Of a stretch of DNA of 64,000 nucleotides, positions 8,679 to 16,836 are shown piece by piece. This DNA comes from Sphingobacterium sp. CZ-UAM. Lineage in GTDB: Bacteria; Bacteroidota; Bacteroidia; Sphingobacteriales; Sphingobacteriaceae. The stretch is taken from assembly GCF_002000245.1 (NCBI RefSeq), contig NZ_MTCM01000003.1, forward strand, positions 425,658 to 489,657, read 5' to 3'. The position numbers and the translations under genes were made by a program. The notes under the pieces are model-generated. The model saw only the letters and a list, made by a program, of their open reading frames with translations. It made no database searches and was not told where the DNA came from. Positions within the stretch are counted from its first letter, which is position 1. The number at the start of each line of letters is the position of its first letter.

Positions 8679-10487
8679 TTACTTAATAGCGTCCAAATAC
8701 GCTTTCGCGCCTTCATTTGCTGGATCTATCTCAAGCACTTTTTGTAAATTTTGCTTTGCTTTCACCATATCTTGTTTCATATAATGGAAAAGACCGATAT
8801 AAGTATAAGCATCCACCAAATAAGTCTTATTCTTTTCTTGACTACCACGTTGGTTGATTGTATCAATTAATTTTTGGAACATTGGCACAAAATCACCTTT
8901 TGGATTTTCCAAATTATCCGCAGTTAAGGCAGAGAAAGCTTTATAATAAAGCGCATTGACCAGATATTTATCTTGTGCCTCTTTATTATCTGTGTTTTCA
9001 ATAACAGTCAAGAAACCGATCGCCTTATTCAGCGTTGCAATTGCTTTATCTTTTTGCGCTTGATTAACAATAGCACCTTCTGCATTTTTACTAGCAGCTT
9101 CTTCTTTAGATCCGATTTGGAAATAAGCCTCACCTGCATAATAGTTTGCATCATATAAGTAAGTTGGATTGTCCTTATATTGACCAACTAACTCAAATAA
9201 AGAGGCTGCAGTCTGCAATTCTTGTTCTTGATATTTAGCAAATGCCAATTCAGCAACCTCACCTAACAATTCCTTATCACCATCAATTGCTTTTTTAATA
9301 TCTGCAATTCCTTTTTGGATATTAGCTGTATTTTCAGGAGTCAAAACAGGAGCAGCAACAGTGGCAGTGCTATCCGCGCCTGCAGCTGGAGCAGCAGGTT
9401 TCGGACTATTAGCAGCAATTTGTGCCATTCCCAAGTACATGTAATCCAAAGGAATCACACGGTCCTTTTCCATTTTGCTGAACATTTGGTTCAAATATTC
9501 CAATGCTTTCGGATAATCTTTTGTTTTTTGGAAAGCAATGTATCCTAAATAACGATAGATTTTTGGATCTACCGAAGGATTTTTAGCCAATTCTTCTGAA
9601 ACAGTCTGTAATTCATCATATTGACGAGAATAAACCAAGAAGTCGGCATAGCGAATTTTTGCCTCCAACGAATTATCTCCTGCTGTTTCTAGGTATTTCT
9701 TGTATTGCGCAACACCTTTTTTATTCAACTCTACATATTTCTCGTCACTAGTTCCAGGCATTCTTGACCATTGGTAGTATGTCTCCGCCAACTCACGATA
9801 AGTAGGTGCATATGCTGGAGTCTCGGCTGCTATCGCCTCCAATTGGGTTACAGCTTCGTCATAAGCTTGTGCCCCACGAACGATAATAGCTTGGCCAACT
9901 TTCGCCTTAACGGAATTTGCATCAATATCCATCGCGTCACCATAGCTGGTATAAGCCAATGAACCTTCTCTCAAACCACGGTAAGCGTCGCCCAATGCCA
10001 AAGGAATAGCAATATCTTTGGTATTTTTTGCTTTTGCTTGAGTTAAATATTCTAGAGCTTTTGCGTAATCTGGCTCCGGTGTGTTAATATATGCACGACC
10101 GATTTCCAATAATGGCTCGTAATCCTTTTTACCTAATTTTGCAGTCGCCAAAGCAAACTTGGATTCAGCGCTAGCTTTATCCTTCTTCAATAAGTCAACA
10201 TAACCCAAACCTACATTGTTAATTGTCGCTTTTGGATCATTAGTCAAACCTTGGTTAAAAATCGCAGCGGCAGAGTCAGCTCTGTCGTTTACCAAATAAA
10301 CTTGACCCAAATAGAAATAATTATCTCCATTCTTAGGCTGCTTAGTCACTAACTGTTGAAGAATAGTTTTCGCCTTACCATAGTTTTCAGCCTCGATGGC
10401 TGCTCTAGCATCTTTCAAACTTTGCGCACTTACTGTGCCCACAGATCCAGCCAATAAAAGACTAAATAATAATTTACTGTTTGTCAT
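8679..10487 (-). CDS. Secreted TPR-repeat protein, last gene of the ExbB/TonB operon
   Basis: 602 residues with a Sec signal peptide (MTNSKLLFSLLLAGSVGTVSA, cleavage before QSLK). Tetratricopeptide-like helical pairs follow along the whole length (for example NGDNYFYLGQVYLVNDRADS near 55-75, and the C-terminal KAKQNLQKVLEIDPANEGAK). A low-complexity Pro/Ala linker lies near residue 365-380 (NSPKPAAPAAGADSTA). It is probably a periplasmic scaffold. It comes 25 bases after the PstS-like lipoprotein gene, so it should be co-transcribed with exbB-exbD-exbD-tonB. Specific function unknown. A role linked to TonB-dependent energisation is inferred from context only. Confidence 0.85.
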   Translation of the reverse strand: MTNSKLLFSLLLAGSVGTVSAQSLKDARAAIEAENYGKAKTILQQLVTKQPKNGDNYFYLGQVYLVNDRADSAAAIFNQGLTNDPKATINNVGLGYVDLLKKDKASAESKFALATAKLGKKDYEPLLEIGRAYINTPEPDYAKALEYLTQAKAKNTKDIAIPLALGDAYRGLREGSLAYTSYGDAMDIDANSVKAKVGQAIIVRGAQAYDEAVTQLEAIAAETPAYAPTYRELAETYYQWSRMPGTSDEKYVELNKKGVAQYKKYLETAGDNSLEAKIRYADFLVYSRQYDELQTVSEELAKNPSVDPKIYRYLGYIAFQKTKDYPKALEYLNQMFSKMEKDRVIPLDYMYLGMAQIAANSPKPAAPAAGADSTATVAAPVLTPENTANIQKGIADIKKAIDGDKELLGEVAELAFAKYQEQELQTAASLFELVGQYKDNPTYLYDANYYAGEAYFQIGSKEEAASKNAEGAIVNQAQKDKAIATLNKAIGFLTVIENTDNKEAQDKYLVNALYYKAFSALTADNLENPKGDFVPMFQKLIDTINQRGSQEKNKTYLVDAYTYIGLFHYMKQDMVKAKQNLQKVLEIDPANEGAKAYLDAIK

Positions 10488-10512
10488 AATCTATTTTTGT
10501 ACTATTTATTAT

Positions 10513-11451
10513 CTATTTAATATAACTCTCATCTCTAATAATGATCTCCCGTCCCGGCATGGTTGCAGGCACCAAACCTGCTTTTAGCACAATGCGCTGT
10601 CCGCGATCTCCCGTCAAAAATGCGCTAAACCCTAGCCCCAATCCCATATTAGGTTGGTAATTCATGATGTAAACCGGTCTTATGAACGGATACAATCCGT
10701 CGGCTATGGTTGACTGTGATGGCTTATAAAAATGTGCCTTGTCCGCCTCCTCACTAACATTTTCGATGCTCAATGTACGAATTTTATCCAATAATTGCGA
10801 ATTTTTTTCAACTGCCTTCAAGTACCAGTTATAACCGATAACCCCCACGACATTAGTATTTTCGCTGATGTACTTTATCACTTCCTCGTTATCTTTCATC
10901 GCGGAAATAGCCTTCGGATCAATTTTTTGCAATTTGTAATAGTCCTTTAAAAAACGTAAAGTGCTTGAATTTGCGTTGTCAAAAATCAGACGCTGGCCAG
11001 CTAAATTACCTTCCAACAAAGACTTAACGCTCTTTTGGGACATTATAGTATCGGCACTGTTACGATTATTAATTAATACCACAGCGTCAGAAGCCATTTG
11101 GAATATTTTAGGTTGGATACCGCGCTTCTTAAAATATTCATCCTCTTGGCTATTTAATTTTCTAGTCAAGACAACCACATAAGCTGAGTCCGACAATAAA
11201 GCATTAACAGCTTTGATCTCCGGTCTCGCCATGATTTCAAGACTGGAGTTCGGATATGAGCTTTCAAAAACATCAGCAGACTCTTTGATGATCGGCAGCA
11301 ACGTCTGATCAACCAAGACCGGCAATTTGCCGGTAAGAATATCTTCACTCCCTCTATTGCTCTTTGCTCCATCTTTGCAGGAAACCAATGCTCCGATACA
11401 AAAACCTAGCATCACAAGAATTACACTATATTTTCTCATACGATACATCAT
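10513..11451 (-). CDS. PstS-like periplasmic binding lipoprotein
   Basis: About 312 residues. A lipoprotein signal ends in GALVSC, so it is probably anchored to a membrane on the periplasmic side. The mature part looks like a PBP-like (PstS family) substrate-binding fold: LPVLVDQTLLPIIKESADVF, a mid part with LRFLKDYYKL, and GVIGYNWYLK. The start is uncertain between ATGs at 11451, 11448 and 11439; an upstream TTG at 11463 is less likely. No ABC permease or ATPase is nearby. It sits between tonB and the TPR gene, so it is more likely a dedicated component of the ExbB/TonB operon than a phosphate importer subunit. Confidence 0.8.
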   Translation of the reverse strand: MMYRMRKYSVILVMLGFCIGALVSCKDGAKSNRGSEDILTGKLPVLVDQTLLPIIKESADVFESSYPNSSLEIMARPEIKAVNALLSDSAYVVVLTRKLNSQEDEYFKKRGIQPKIFQMASDAVVLINNRNSADTIMSQKSVKSLLEGNLAGQRLIFDNANSSTLRFLKDYYKLQKIDPKAISAMKDNEEVIKYISENTNVVGVIGYNWYLKAVEKNSQLLDKIRTLSIENVSEEADKAHFYKPSQSTIADGLYPFIRPVYIMNYQPNMGLGLGFSAFLTGDRGQRIVLKAGLVPATMPGREIIIRDESYIK

Positions 11452-11527
11452 ATAATAAGACAACTAAAATAAAAGAATAGTTTAATTTTTGAAGAGAGTT
11501 GTTTGAAATTTAAAAAGCTACTGGCGG

Positions 11528-11767
11528 TTAATTAAAATTGTTTTGCCAAAGCCTCACAAATCGCATAAAAGAATAAAGAATCAACACAACGCCGAAAACT
11601 GTTTTGTAAGTTGGATTGATCTCTATGGGAAAATTATCCCAAAAAATAATTAGGAGGCCCAAAACAAAATAAAAACCAAACATAAATAGTCCTAAAATGG
11701 ACAGAAATCGCTTTAAAGGCGATTTCTGTCTATAATTAGAATTATTATTCGAATTAAAATCTGTCAT
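11528..11767 (-). CDS. Small two-helix membrane protein of the TonB operon
   Basis: 79 residues: an Asn/Ser-rich basic N terminus (MTDFNSNNNSNYRQKSPLKR), then two hydrophobic helices at about 22-43 and 56-72. I do not recognise a named family. It is placed one base after the tonB stop and in the same direction, which supports it as a real gene of this operon. Function unknown. Confidence 0.75.
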   Translation of the reverse strand: MTDFNSNNNSNYRQKSPLKRFLSILGLFMFGFYFVLGLLIIFWDNFPIEINPTYKTVFGVVLILYSFMRFVRLWQNNFN

Positions 11768-11768
11768 T

Positions 11769-12659
11769 CTATTGTGTCTGAAGATTCAAACGAATTGGTA
11801 AGGTGTAAGCTACACGAACTGGACGACCATTTTGAATACCTGGTTTCCATTTCTTCGCTTTCTTTAACAACTTAACAGCTGCATCTCCTGTACCGTATTT
11901 CAAATCACGTTTTACATTGATATCTGTCAAACTACCGTCTCTCTCCACAACGAAGGAAACTTCCACAACACCATTAACTCCACTTTCCTGTGCCGCTTGC
12001 GGATAATCATAGTTTGAAGACACCCACTTCATAAAAGCTGCCATCCCGCCAATTGGCTCAGGATTAACCTCTACTGCTGTAAAGATTTTATCTCCATTTG
12101 GATCACCGTTTGGATCACCTTTTGAAACACCAGTGATTCCGCCATCTTGTTTCTTAGAACCGAACTCACCACGTGCTACTGAAGTCCCTGTTGGGCTACC
12201 CTTCAAAGTGATACGTGCTGGAGTTTTATTTGGATCTTTCAGCTCCTCCTGAGAAGCAACTTCCTCTACAACTTTATTAGCGGGAGCTACTTTAGGCTCA
12301 GGAAAACGAATCAAATCCTCTTTCGGCACGTCCATTGCCACTTGCTGAGGTTTTTCTTCCGGTTCTTGCGGAAGTGGCTCCTCTTCTGGCGGCTCAGGTG
12401 GCTTGATCTCTTCAAGGTCTTCCAAAGTAACTTCAGTTACCGCTGGAGGTGCTTCAACAGCTTTCTTCGGAAAAATTTTATCTCCGAAAAGACGAAGAAG
12501 ACTTGCAAGAACTACCACGCCGATAACGACGAGCAATCCTCTATTAGTCGCTTTAGGGGCAAGTTTACGTAGCTCGTAAGCTCCATACTCCTTGTTTCGT
12601 CCCTGAAAAACGACCTCAAGCCATTCTTTCTTAAAAATATCTAATTTTGACCCTATCAT
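11769..12659 (-). CDS. tonB: TonB family energy transducer
   Basis: Links the inner-membrane ExbB/ExbD motor to outer-membrane TonB-dependent receptors. The 296-residue product has a cytoplasmic N-terminal stretch with KEYGAYELRKL (common in Bacteroidota TonB), one transmembrane helix at about 41-57, and a Pro/Glu-rich linker at about 70-106 (PPEPPEEEPLPQEPEEKP). The C-terminal TonB domain is at about 210-296 (ESGVNGVVEVSFVVERDG, ending RVAYTLPIRLNLQ). It follows exbD by 33 bases. The next gene starts within two bases of its stop. Confidence 0.94.
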   Translation of the reverse strand: MIGSKLDIFKKEWLEVVFQGRNKEYGAYELRKLAPKATNRGLLVVIGVVVLASLLRLFGDKIFPKKAVEAPPAVTEVTLEDLEEIKPPEPPEEEPLPQEPEEKPQQVAMDVPKEDLIRFPEPKVAPANKVVEEVASQEELKDPNKTPARITLKGSPTGTSVARGEFGSKKQDGGITGVSKGDPNGDPNGDKIFTAVEVNPEPIGGMAAFMKWVSSNYDYPQAAQESGVNGVVEVSFVVERDGSLTDINVKRDLKYGTGDAAVKLLKKAKKWKPGIQNGRPVRVAYTLPIRLNLQTQ

Positions 12660-12692
12660 ATTTTTATACTTTATCGTGCTACCTAATAATGA

Positions 12693-13250
12693 TTAATCAT
12701 TGTAGATATTGTCACGTTTTAAAACCTCCACTTCTTCTGGACTGATCTTAGCAATCATGTAACGCTTGATATCAACGATTTTCATTTCGTCAAGAATATC
12801 AACTAAGTTACGTTGCGTGCTCTTATCACTCGGTCTAATGATAACGATCAAGTCTTTACCGCCAGCAACGCGTGGTACATAGGCTTTTTTCTCCATCAAT
12901 ACCTTGCGAATGCCATCAGCTCCGTAACCAACAGTTGTTGGTCCTTCGATAGGATTTTTTACTTGTCCGTAAATCACAGAGACTTTGTTATCAGATCCCA
13001 ATAAAACTGTTAATGAACGGTTGTCAGCTGTCAACAAATCGGGCTGAGGCTCATCCTTAACTTTATTTTTATCTGGCATCGCCACGTCCATCGCTTGTGG
13101 TTTATTTAAAGATGTGGTCAACATGAAAAAGGTAATCAATAGGAAGGCCAAATCCACCATGGCTGTAAGGTCGACCTTACCACCATTTTTCTTGGACCGA
13201 ACTTTCCCGCCTTTGCCCTTTTTACCACTATCCTGATTTAATTCTGCCAT
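12693..13250 (-). CDS. exbD: ExbD/TolR family biopolymer transporter (second copy)
   Basis: 185-residue membrane-anchored partner of ExbB. A lysine-rich N-terminal stretch is followed by the transmembrane segment KVDLTAMVDLAFLLITFFML, whose aspartate is the expected proton-motive-force residue. A periplasmic domain follows. It lies between the other exbD and tonB, with a 24-base gap on the upstream side. Two non-identical ExbD proteins per operon are common in this phylum and may form a hetero-dimeric ExbD pair. Confidence 0.93.
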   Translation of the reverse strand: MAELNQDSGKKGKGGKVRSKKNGGKVDLTAMVDLAFLLITFFMLTTSLNKPQAMDVAMPDKNKVKDEPQPDLLTADNRSLTVLLGSDNKVSVIYGQVKNPIEGPTTVGYGADGIRKVLMEKKAYVPRVAGGKDLIVIIRPSDKSTQRNLVDILDEMKIVDIKRYMIAKISPEEVEVLKRDNIYND

Positions 13251-13274
13251 TTTTTGTTCTTATTAAATCGTCAA

Positions 13275-13937
13275 TTATTTTTCCTCAGCACGCATGCCAG
13301 TGATGAAACTAAATTTGTTTTGCTTTTGATTACGCAATGTTTCAATCACCTGGTTTACAGAAGGATATTTCTCATTCGCATCAGCTTTGATAGCAATTTT
13401 CAAAGGCCCTGGGTGAACAAAGTTCTTATCCGCAGACTCCTTTTCTTTATTTACTTCTTCAGCAGCTAAACGTGTGTTTTGTACCCAGTAATACAACTCG
13501 TTAGAAGTATTCTCTGTACTGTCAATTGGAATACCAGTCTGTACACCTTTTTCAGTGCGCTTGCTGCCATCCAGAGCCAATAACCCTTTCAACTTAGACA
13601 TTGGTACACCGAAATTTTCCATCAGTTTGAAATGATCATAGTCCTCTTGCGAAAAGCCGATGCCATATTTTGCAGACATTCTTTCTAAAGCTTTTACACG
13701 AACTTGTTGATCTGTCGTTCCGAAGAAAACTTTTCCACCATCACCGATCGTAATCATACCCACATTAGAGTCAGGTAATTTATCTTTCGTAGTTGATGCT
13801 GGGGTATCCACCGTCAATGCTTCCGGTTGGCGCGCTGTCGCCGTTAATACGAAGAACGTAAGCAGCAAGAACGATACGTCACACATCGCTGTCATGTCGA
13901 TTGACGTACTGGCTCTTTTTACTTTTGCTTTACCCAT
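13275..13937 (-). CDS. exbD: ExbD/TolR family biopolymer transporter (first copy)
   Basis: 220 residues. The basic N terminus (MGKAKVKRASTS) leads into IDMTAMCDVSFLLLTFFVLT, with the conserved intramembrane Asp. The periplasmic part is about 35 residues longer than that of the second ExbD. It includes a middle insert (about 85-165) with an Asn/Thr-rich stretch, and the usual C-terminal KIAIKADANEKYPSVNQVIE. It lies between exbB and the second exbD. Confidence 0.93.
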   Translation of the reverse strand: MGKAKVKRASTSIDMTAMCDVSFLLLTFFVLTATARQPEALTVDTPASTTKDKLPDSNVGMITIGDGGKVFFGTTDQQVRVKALERMSAKYGIGFSQEDYDHFKLMENFGVPMSKLKGLLALDGSKRTEKGVQTGIPIDSTENTSNELYYWVQNTRLAAEEVNKEKESADKNFVHPGPLKIAIKADANEKYPSVNQVIETLRNQKQNKFSFITGMRAEEK

Positions 13938-14038
13938 TTTAAATTCTTCTTTTTAAATTAAAAACTCAATCTTCTATCCTATGATGCTTTACATTTTTGA
14001 TTTCCATAAAATAAAATCAAAAATTTTCATCACAGTTC

Positions 14039-14863
14039 TTATTTGTGGTTTGCAGCGTATGTTTGTACGATTGAGAAACCAGCTTCGTCGATAGAGTAAG
14101 TTAATTTATCGATTTTTGCAGTAAAGATGTTATACAATACGATAGCGAATGTTGAAGTCGCGATACCTGTAGCTGTATTGATCAAGGCCTCAGAGATACC
14201 GTTCGCCAATTTAGCTGAATCTGGAGCGCCACCGGTTGCCAACGCCGAGAAAGCTTTGATCATACCTGTTACTGTACCTAATAGACCACATAATGTACCG
14301 ATAGAAACTAATGTTGCGATTACGTTCAAGTTTTTCTCTAACATTGGCATTTCTAATGCTGTAGTTTCTTCGATTTCTTTTTGAATTGCGATAGTAGCTT
14401 TTTCAGTGTCAACATTCGTGTCAGCTGATACTGCTTTGTATTTCAATAAACCAGCTTTTACTACGTTTGCAACTGAACCTTTTTGTTTGTCACACTCAGC
14501 GATAGCTGAATCGATGTTTCCACCATTAATCAAAGATTGAATTTTTCTAACAAAGTTTCCTACATTTCCAGTACCAGAAGCTTTGTTGATAACGATTAAA
14601 CGTTCTACTGAGAAAACCCAAACCATTAAGAATAAACCAAGCAAAACAGGTACGATAGCCCCAGCATGGTAAACCATTCCTAAGTAGTTACCTGGATTAG
14701 GAGCATTTTCAGGGTTGTTGTCAACGAAGTTAGTTGGATTACCCATCACAAATTTCCATACACAGAAACCCACGATGAAACAGATGATGATTGCAGCTTG
14801 AGCAAAGAAAGATCCTCCGTTGTTGCTCTCTTGTTTTGCAGCAGTTTTAGGTGCGTTTGCCAT
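14039..14863 (-). CDS. exbB: MotA/TolQ/ExbB proton channel family protein
   Basis: Inner-membrane proton-channel subunit that energises TonB. I take the ATG at 14863 (MANAPKTAAKQESNN, 274 residues), preceded by an A-rich leader typical of Bacteroidota genes. A longer frame to 14947 starts in AT-rich intergenic sequence. Transmembrane segments are near 22-40, 68-90, 185-210 and 225-250. The conserved block is NVIATLVSIGTLCGLLGTVT, followed by GMIKAF. First gene of the exbB-exbD-exbD-tonB operon. Confidence 0.94.
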   Translation of the reverse strand: MANAPKTAAKQESNNGGSFFAQAAIIICFIVGFCVWKFVMGNPTNFVDNNPENAPNPGNYLGMVYHAGAIVPVLLGLFLMVWVFSVERLIVINKASGTGNVGNFVRKIQSLINGGNIDSAIAECDKQKGSVANVVKAGLLKYKAVSADTNVDTEKATIAIQKEIEETTALEMPMLEKNLNVIATLVSIGTLCGLLGTVTGMIKAFSALATGGAPDSAKLANGISEALINTATGIATSTFAIVLYNIFTAKIDKLTYSIDEAGFSIVQTYAANHK

Positions 14864-15294
14864 TTTTCTAATTTTTAGTTTTTTACTGTTGTTTAAATAT
14901 ATAATGTTGTTTAAATTATATGCACTCTTATTCGCTTTTGAAATCAATTTTGCAAAGCAAATTTAATATTTAATGTCAAATTTAAAATATTCATCTCAAA
15001 TATATAAAAAAAATCAAATTTGTTTTTTCAAACTGAATACACCATTCTAGTGTCATTTTTCTCAGCAGTTCCCGTTATATAATCCTTATTACTATCAGCT
15101 AAATCGCTTAGTAGCAATAATTATTTTACAATGAAAACCATTTTTTTTTTGATATGCAAGAAAAACGAGGAATTTAAGCGACAAAAAGTAAGTGATTACT
15201 CATGTTTTTTACAACCTCCCCGCCTCTATTACGGATCATATTTACCTAATAAACAATTCATTAGATTTAATACGATTCGTATAGATATAGTTGT
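14864..15294. other. 431-base intergenic region upstream of exbB
   Basis: AT-rich, with no plausible gene in either direction. It separates exbB from the stop of the SUI1 gene, which is read in the same direction. It should contain the exbB promoter and the end of the SUI1/DagK transcript. An A/T-rich bias and runs of T (about 15143-15152) are visible, but I see no convincing terminator hairpin and no RNA motif I recognise. Confidence 0.6.
14958..14984 (-). promoter_or_regulatory. Two TAAATTTG elements, candidate exbB promoter
   Basis: On the minus strand the 8-mer TAAATTTG (Bacteroidota minus-7 consensus TAnnTTTG) occurs twice, at 14958-14965 and 14977-14984, with starts 19 bases apart. They lie about 95-120 bases upstream of the exbB start codon. 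The spacing does not match the usual minus-33/minus-7 distance, so at most one is likely to be a true minus-7 box. Confidence 0.35.
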
Positions 15295-15645
15295 TTAACC
15301 ACCAACCAATTTAACGCGATACCCCTCTTTAAGTAACAACTCATAGATCTTTTGCTTAAATTCACCTTGGATCACAATTTCTCCATCTTTAACCGTTCCC
15401 CCTACACCGCACTTTTGTTTTAATAATTTACCCAGAACTTCAAGATCTGCCGTTTGTCCCACAAAGCCAGTTACCAAAGTAACAACCTTTCCTTTCCGCA
15501 TTTTGCGGTCGAGTTGTACTTTAAGATTCTGCTGATTCACGGGCAATGTTTCCATTTCCTGCAAAGAATCCGCAAGTTGATAGTTATAACTGTCATCTGT
15601 CGAATATACAACGCCTTCGTAGGACTGTTTCTTATTTTTACTCAT
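15295..15645 (-). CDS. yciH: SUI1/eIF1-like translation factor (YciH family)
   Basis: 116 residues. The C-terminal SUI1 fold is recognisable by VQLDRKMRKGKVVTLVTGF and LLKQKCGVGGTVKDGEIVIQ, followed by GEFKQKIYELL. It is related to eukaryotic eIF1 and E. coli YciH, which influence start-codon fidelity in vitro; the bacterial role is unclear. The first 40 residues are family-specific. It lies 4 bases after the lipid-kinase gene and is probably co-transcribed with it. Confidence 0.9.
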   Translation of the reverse strand: MSKNKKQSYEGVVYSTDDSYNYQLADSLQEMETLPVNQQNLKVQLDRKMRKGKVVTLVTGFVGQTADLEVLGKLLKQKCGVGGTVKDGEIVIQGEFKQKIYELLLKEGYRVKLVGG

Positions 15646-15649
15646 GATT

Positions 15650-16528
15650 TTAACAAATAATTTTTATCGCTTTCGGCATAATTGAAATATTAAGCTTATC
15701 CCCCAGTTCAATAGGTTCGCCGTCTACATGCACCGGTGAACTTGAATCTACCTCAATTTCGATATGCTTTCCAGGTATAATTTCTACATAGCTTGATTGG
15801 TCCGCAGATTTATTAAACAAATGAAAAATCATTTTAGGCAAGATATACAAGGGGAACTTATGTACAATGCAGACATCCAATATACCGTCATTGACTGAAG
15901 CTTGTGGCGCGATATAAGCATTATTTCCGTACTGCGGAGAATTGGCTACGCTGATCATAAAAGCCTGTCTTTCATACACCTGCCCATCTATCGTTAATTT
16001 ATAATGTGCTGGCTGATATTTACTGAGTACATTAAAAACTGATTTCATATAACCCAGCGGGCCACGGATGTTTTCATTGGCAAAATTTTCACTTACAGAA
16101 GCATCGAAGCCCAGTCCCGCGATATTAAAAAAACGGCGGTCGTTAATGACACCACAATCCACTTCGATCGATTCAAAACGATTGATACGGCGAATAGCTG
16201 CAGCTTCATTCATTGGAATGCCTAAATAAAGTGCCAGACCATTACCTGAGCCCTCCGGAATAATCCCCAATGGTATCCCTGAACCAACCAAAGCAGAGCC
16301 CAACTCATTGATCGTCCCATCCCCGCCGACGGCGATTACCGCATCATACCCCTCCTGAATAGCTTGCAATCCGATTTCATAGGCATGGTTGGGTCTCGCT
16401 GTTTGCTGAAAAGTAGGATCAAATTTCTGCAAATCCAGCACATCCAATACCTGTTTTTTAAAGGAAGTTTTACGTTTTCCTCCTGAAATAGGGTTAATGA
16501 CAAACAATATTTGTTTACGTTCTGACAT
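15650..16528 (-). CDS. Diacylglycerol/lipid kinase family protein
   Basis: 292 residues of the DagK/YegS/sphingosine-kinase-like ATP-dependent lipid kinase family. The N-terminal FVINPISGGKRK and the nucleotide-binding AVGGDGTINELGSALVGS are followed by GIIPEGSGNGLALYLGI. The C-terminal half has the beta-sandwich with VHVDGEPIELG. The ATG at 16528 (MSERKQILF) is preferred over an upstream TTG at 16534. The lipid substrate cannot be told from sequence. Confidence 0.88.
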   Translation of the reverse strand: MSERKQILFVINPISGGKRKTSFKKQVLDVLDLQKFDPTFQQTARPNHAYEIGLQAIQEGYDAVIAVGGDGTINELGSALVGSGIPLGIIPEGSGNGLALYLGIPMNEAAAIRRINRFESIEVDCGVINDRRFFNIAGLGFDASVSENFANENIRGPLGYMKSVFNVLSKYQPAHYKLTIDGQVYERQAFMISVANSPQYGNNAYIAPQASVNDGILDVCIVHKFPLYILPKMIFHLFNKSADQSSYVEIIPGKHIEIEVDSSSPVHVDGEPIELGDKLNISIMPKAIKIIC

Positions 16529-16653
16529 ATCCAAAGATAGCGGAAATTACCAATTTCTTAAAATAATGTAATCTTTATGCCGTTTTAGCTTCGCTTTCTA
16601 CGCTTTTTAAAATTAAAAGACAAATTTGATTTTAAATATCCCACAAAGTATCG

Positions 16654-16661
16654 TAGCTTTG
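16654..16661 (+). promoter_or_regulatory. Candidate minus-7 box of metK (TAGCTTTG)
   Basis: Matches TAnnTTTG exactly. A TTTG at 16625-16628 lies 25 bases upstream, slightly far for a minus-33 element. Transcription from here would start near 16668, just before the riboswitch candidate. Confidence 0.5.
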
Positions 16662-16679
16662 TCGCAACAAAAAATAGAA

Positions 16680-16760
16680 TGTGGACTGATTTGCGTGCTG
16701 TTGCATACACAAAGCAACGACAAGGAGATTGCAACCACAGTAAAAAAGTGCTAAAAACCC
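16680..16760 (+). ncRNA. SAM-II-like riboswitch candidate (long-loop variant) in the metK leader
   Basis: The elements of the SAM-II pseudoknot appear in order. A 5-bp stem P1 pairs TGTGG (16680-16684) with CCACA (16735-16739). CTGATTT directly follows the 5' strand (16686-16692). TTGCAA (16729-16734) directly precedes the 3' strand. The conserved 3' segment GCTAAAAA is at 16750-16757. Between them is an extra hairpin GTTGC/GCAAC (16700-16704 with 16714-16718). Classic SAM-II has the same CUGAUUU, UUGCAA and GCUAAAAA segments around P1. The gene downstream is metK, the SAM synthetase, which is the expected target. Recognised by eye from memory of the SAM-II aptamer; the P2 pseudoknot partner strand is not clearly resolved. 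Confidence 0.62.
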
Positions 16761-16836
16761 TTCGCTATCACGGCTCTTATCACTTTGCTGTAATTTCATT
16801 TCAAGCGCAAATCCAATATTAAAATTACGTAAAAGC

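Larger units (their letters stand above)
16529..16836. other. Divergent region between the lipid kinase and metK
   Basis: 308 bases holding promoters for both directions. On the plus strand there is a minus-7-like box (16654-16661), then about 170 bases of leader, which include the riboswitch candidate at 16680-16760. A minus-strand open frame across 16632-16838 is a shadow of this leader with no family resemblance. Confidence 0.6.

Noticed and set aside
10513..11451. PstS of a phosphate ABC transporter
   Set aside because: No pstC, pstA or pstB neighbours. It is embedded in the TonB operon, so I call it only PstS-like.
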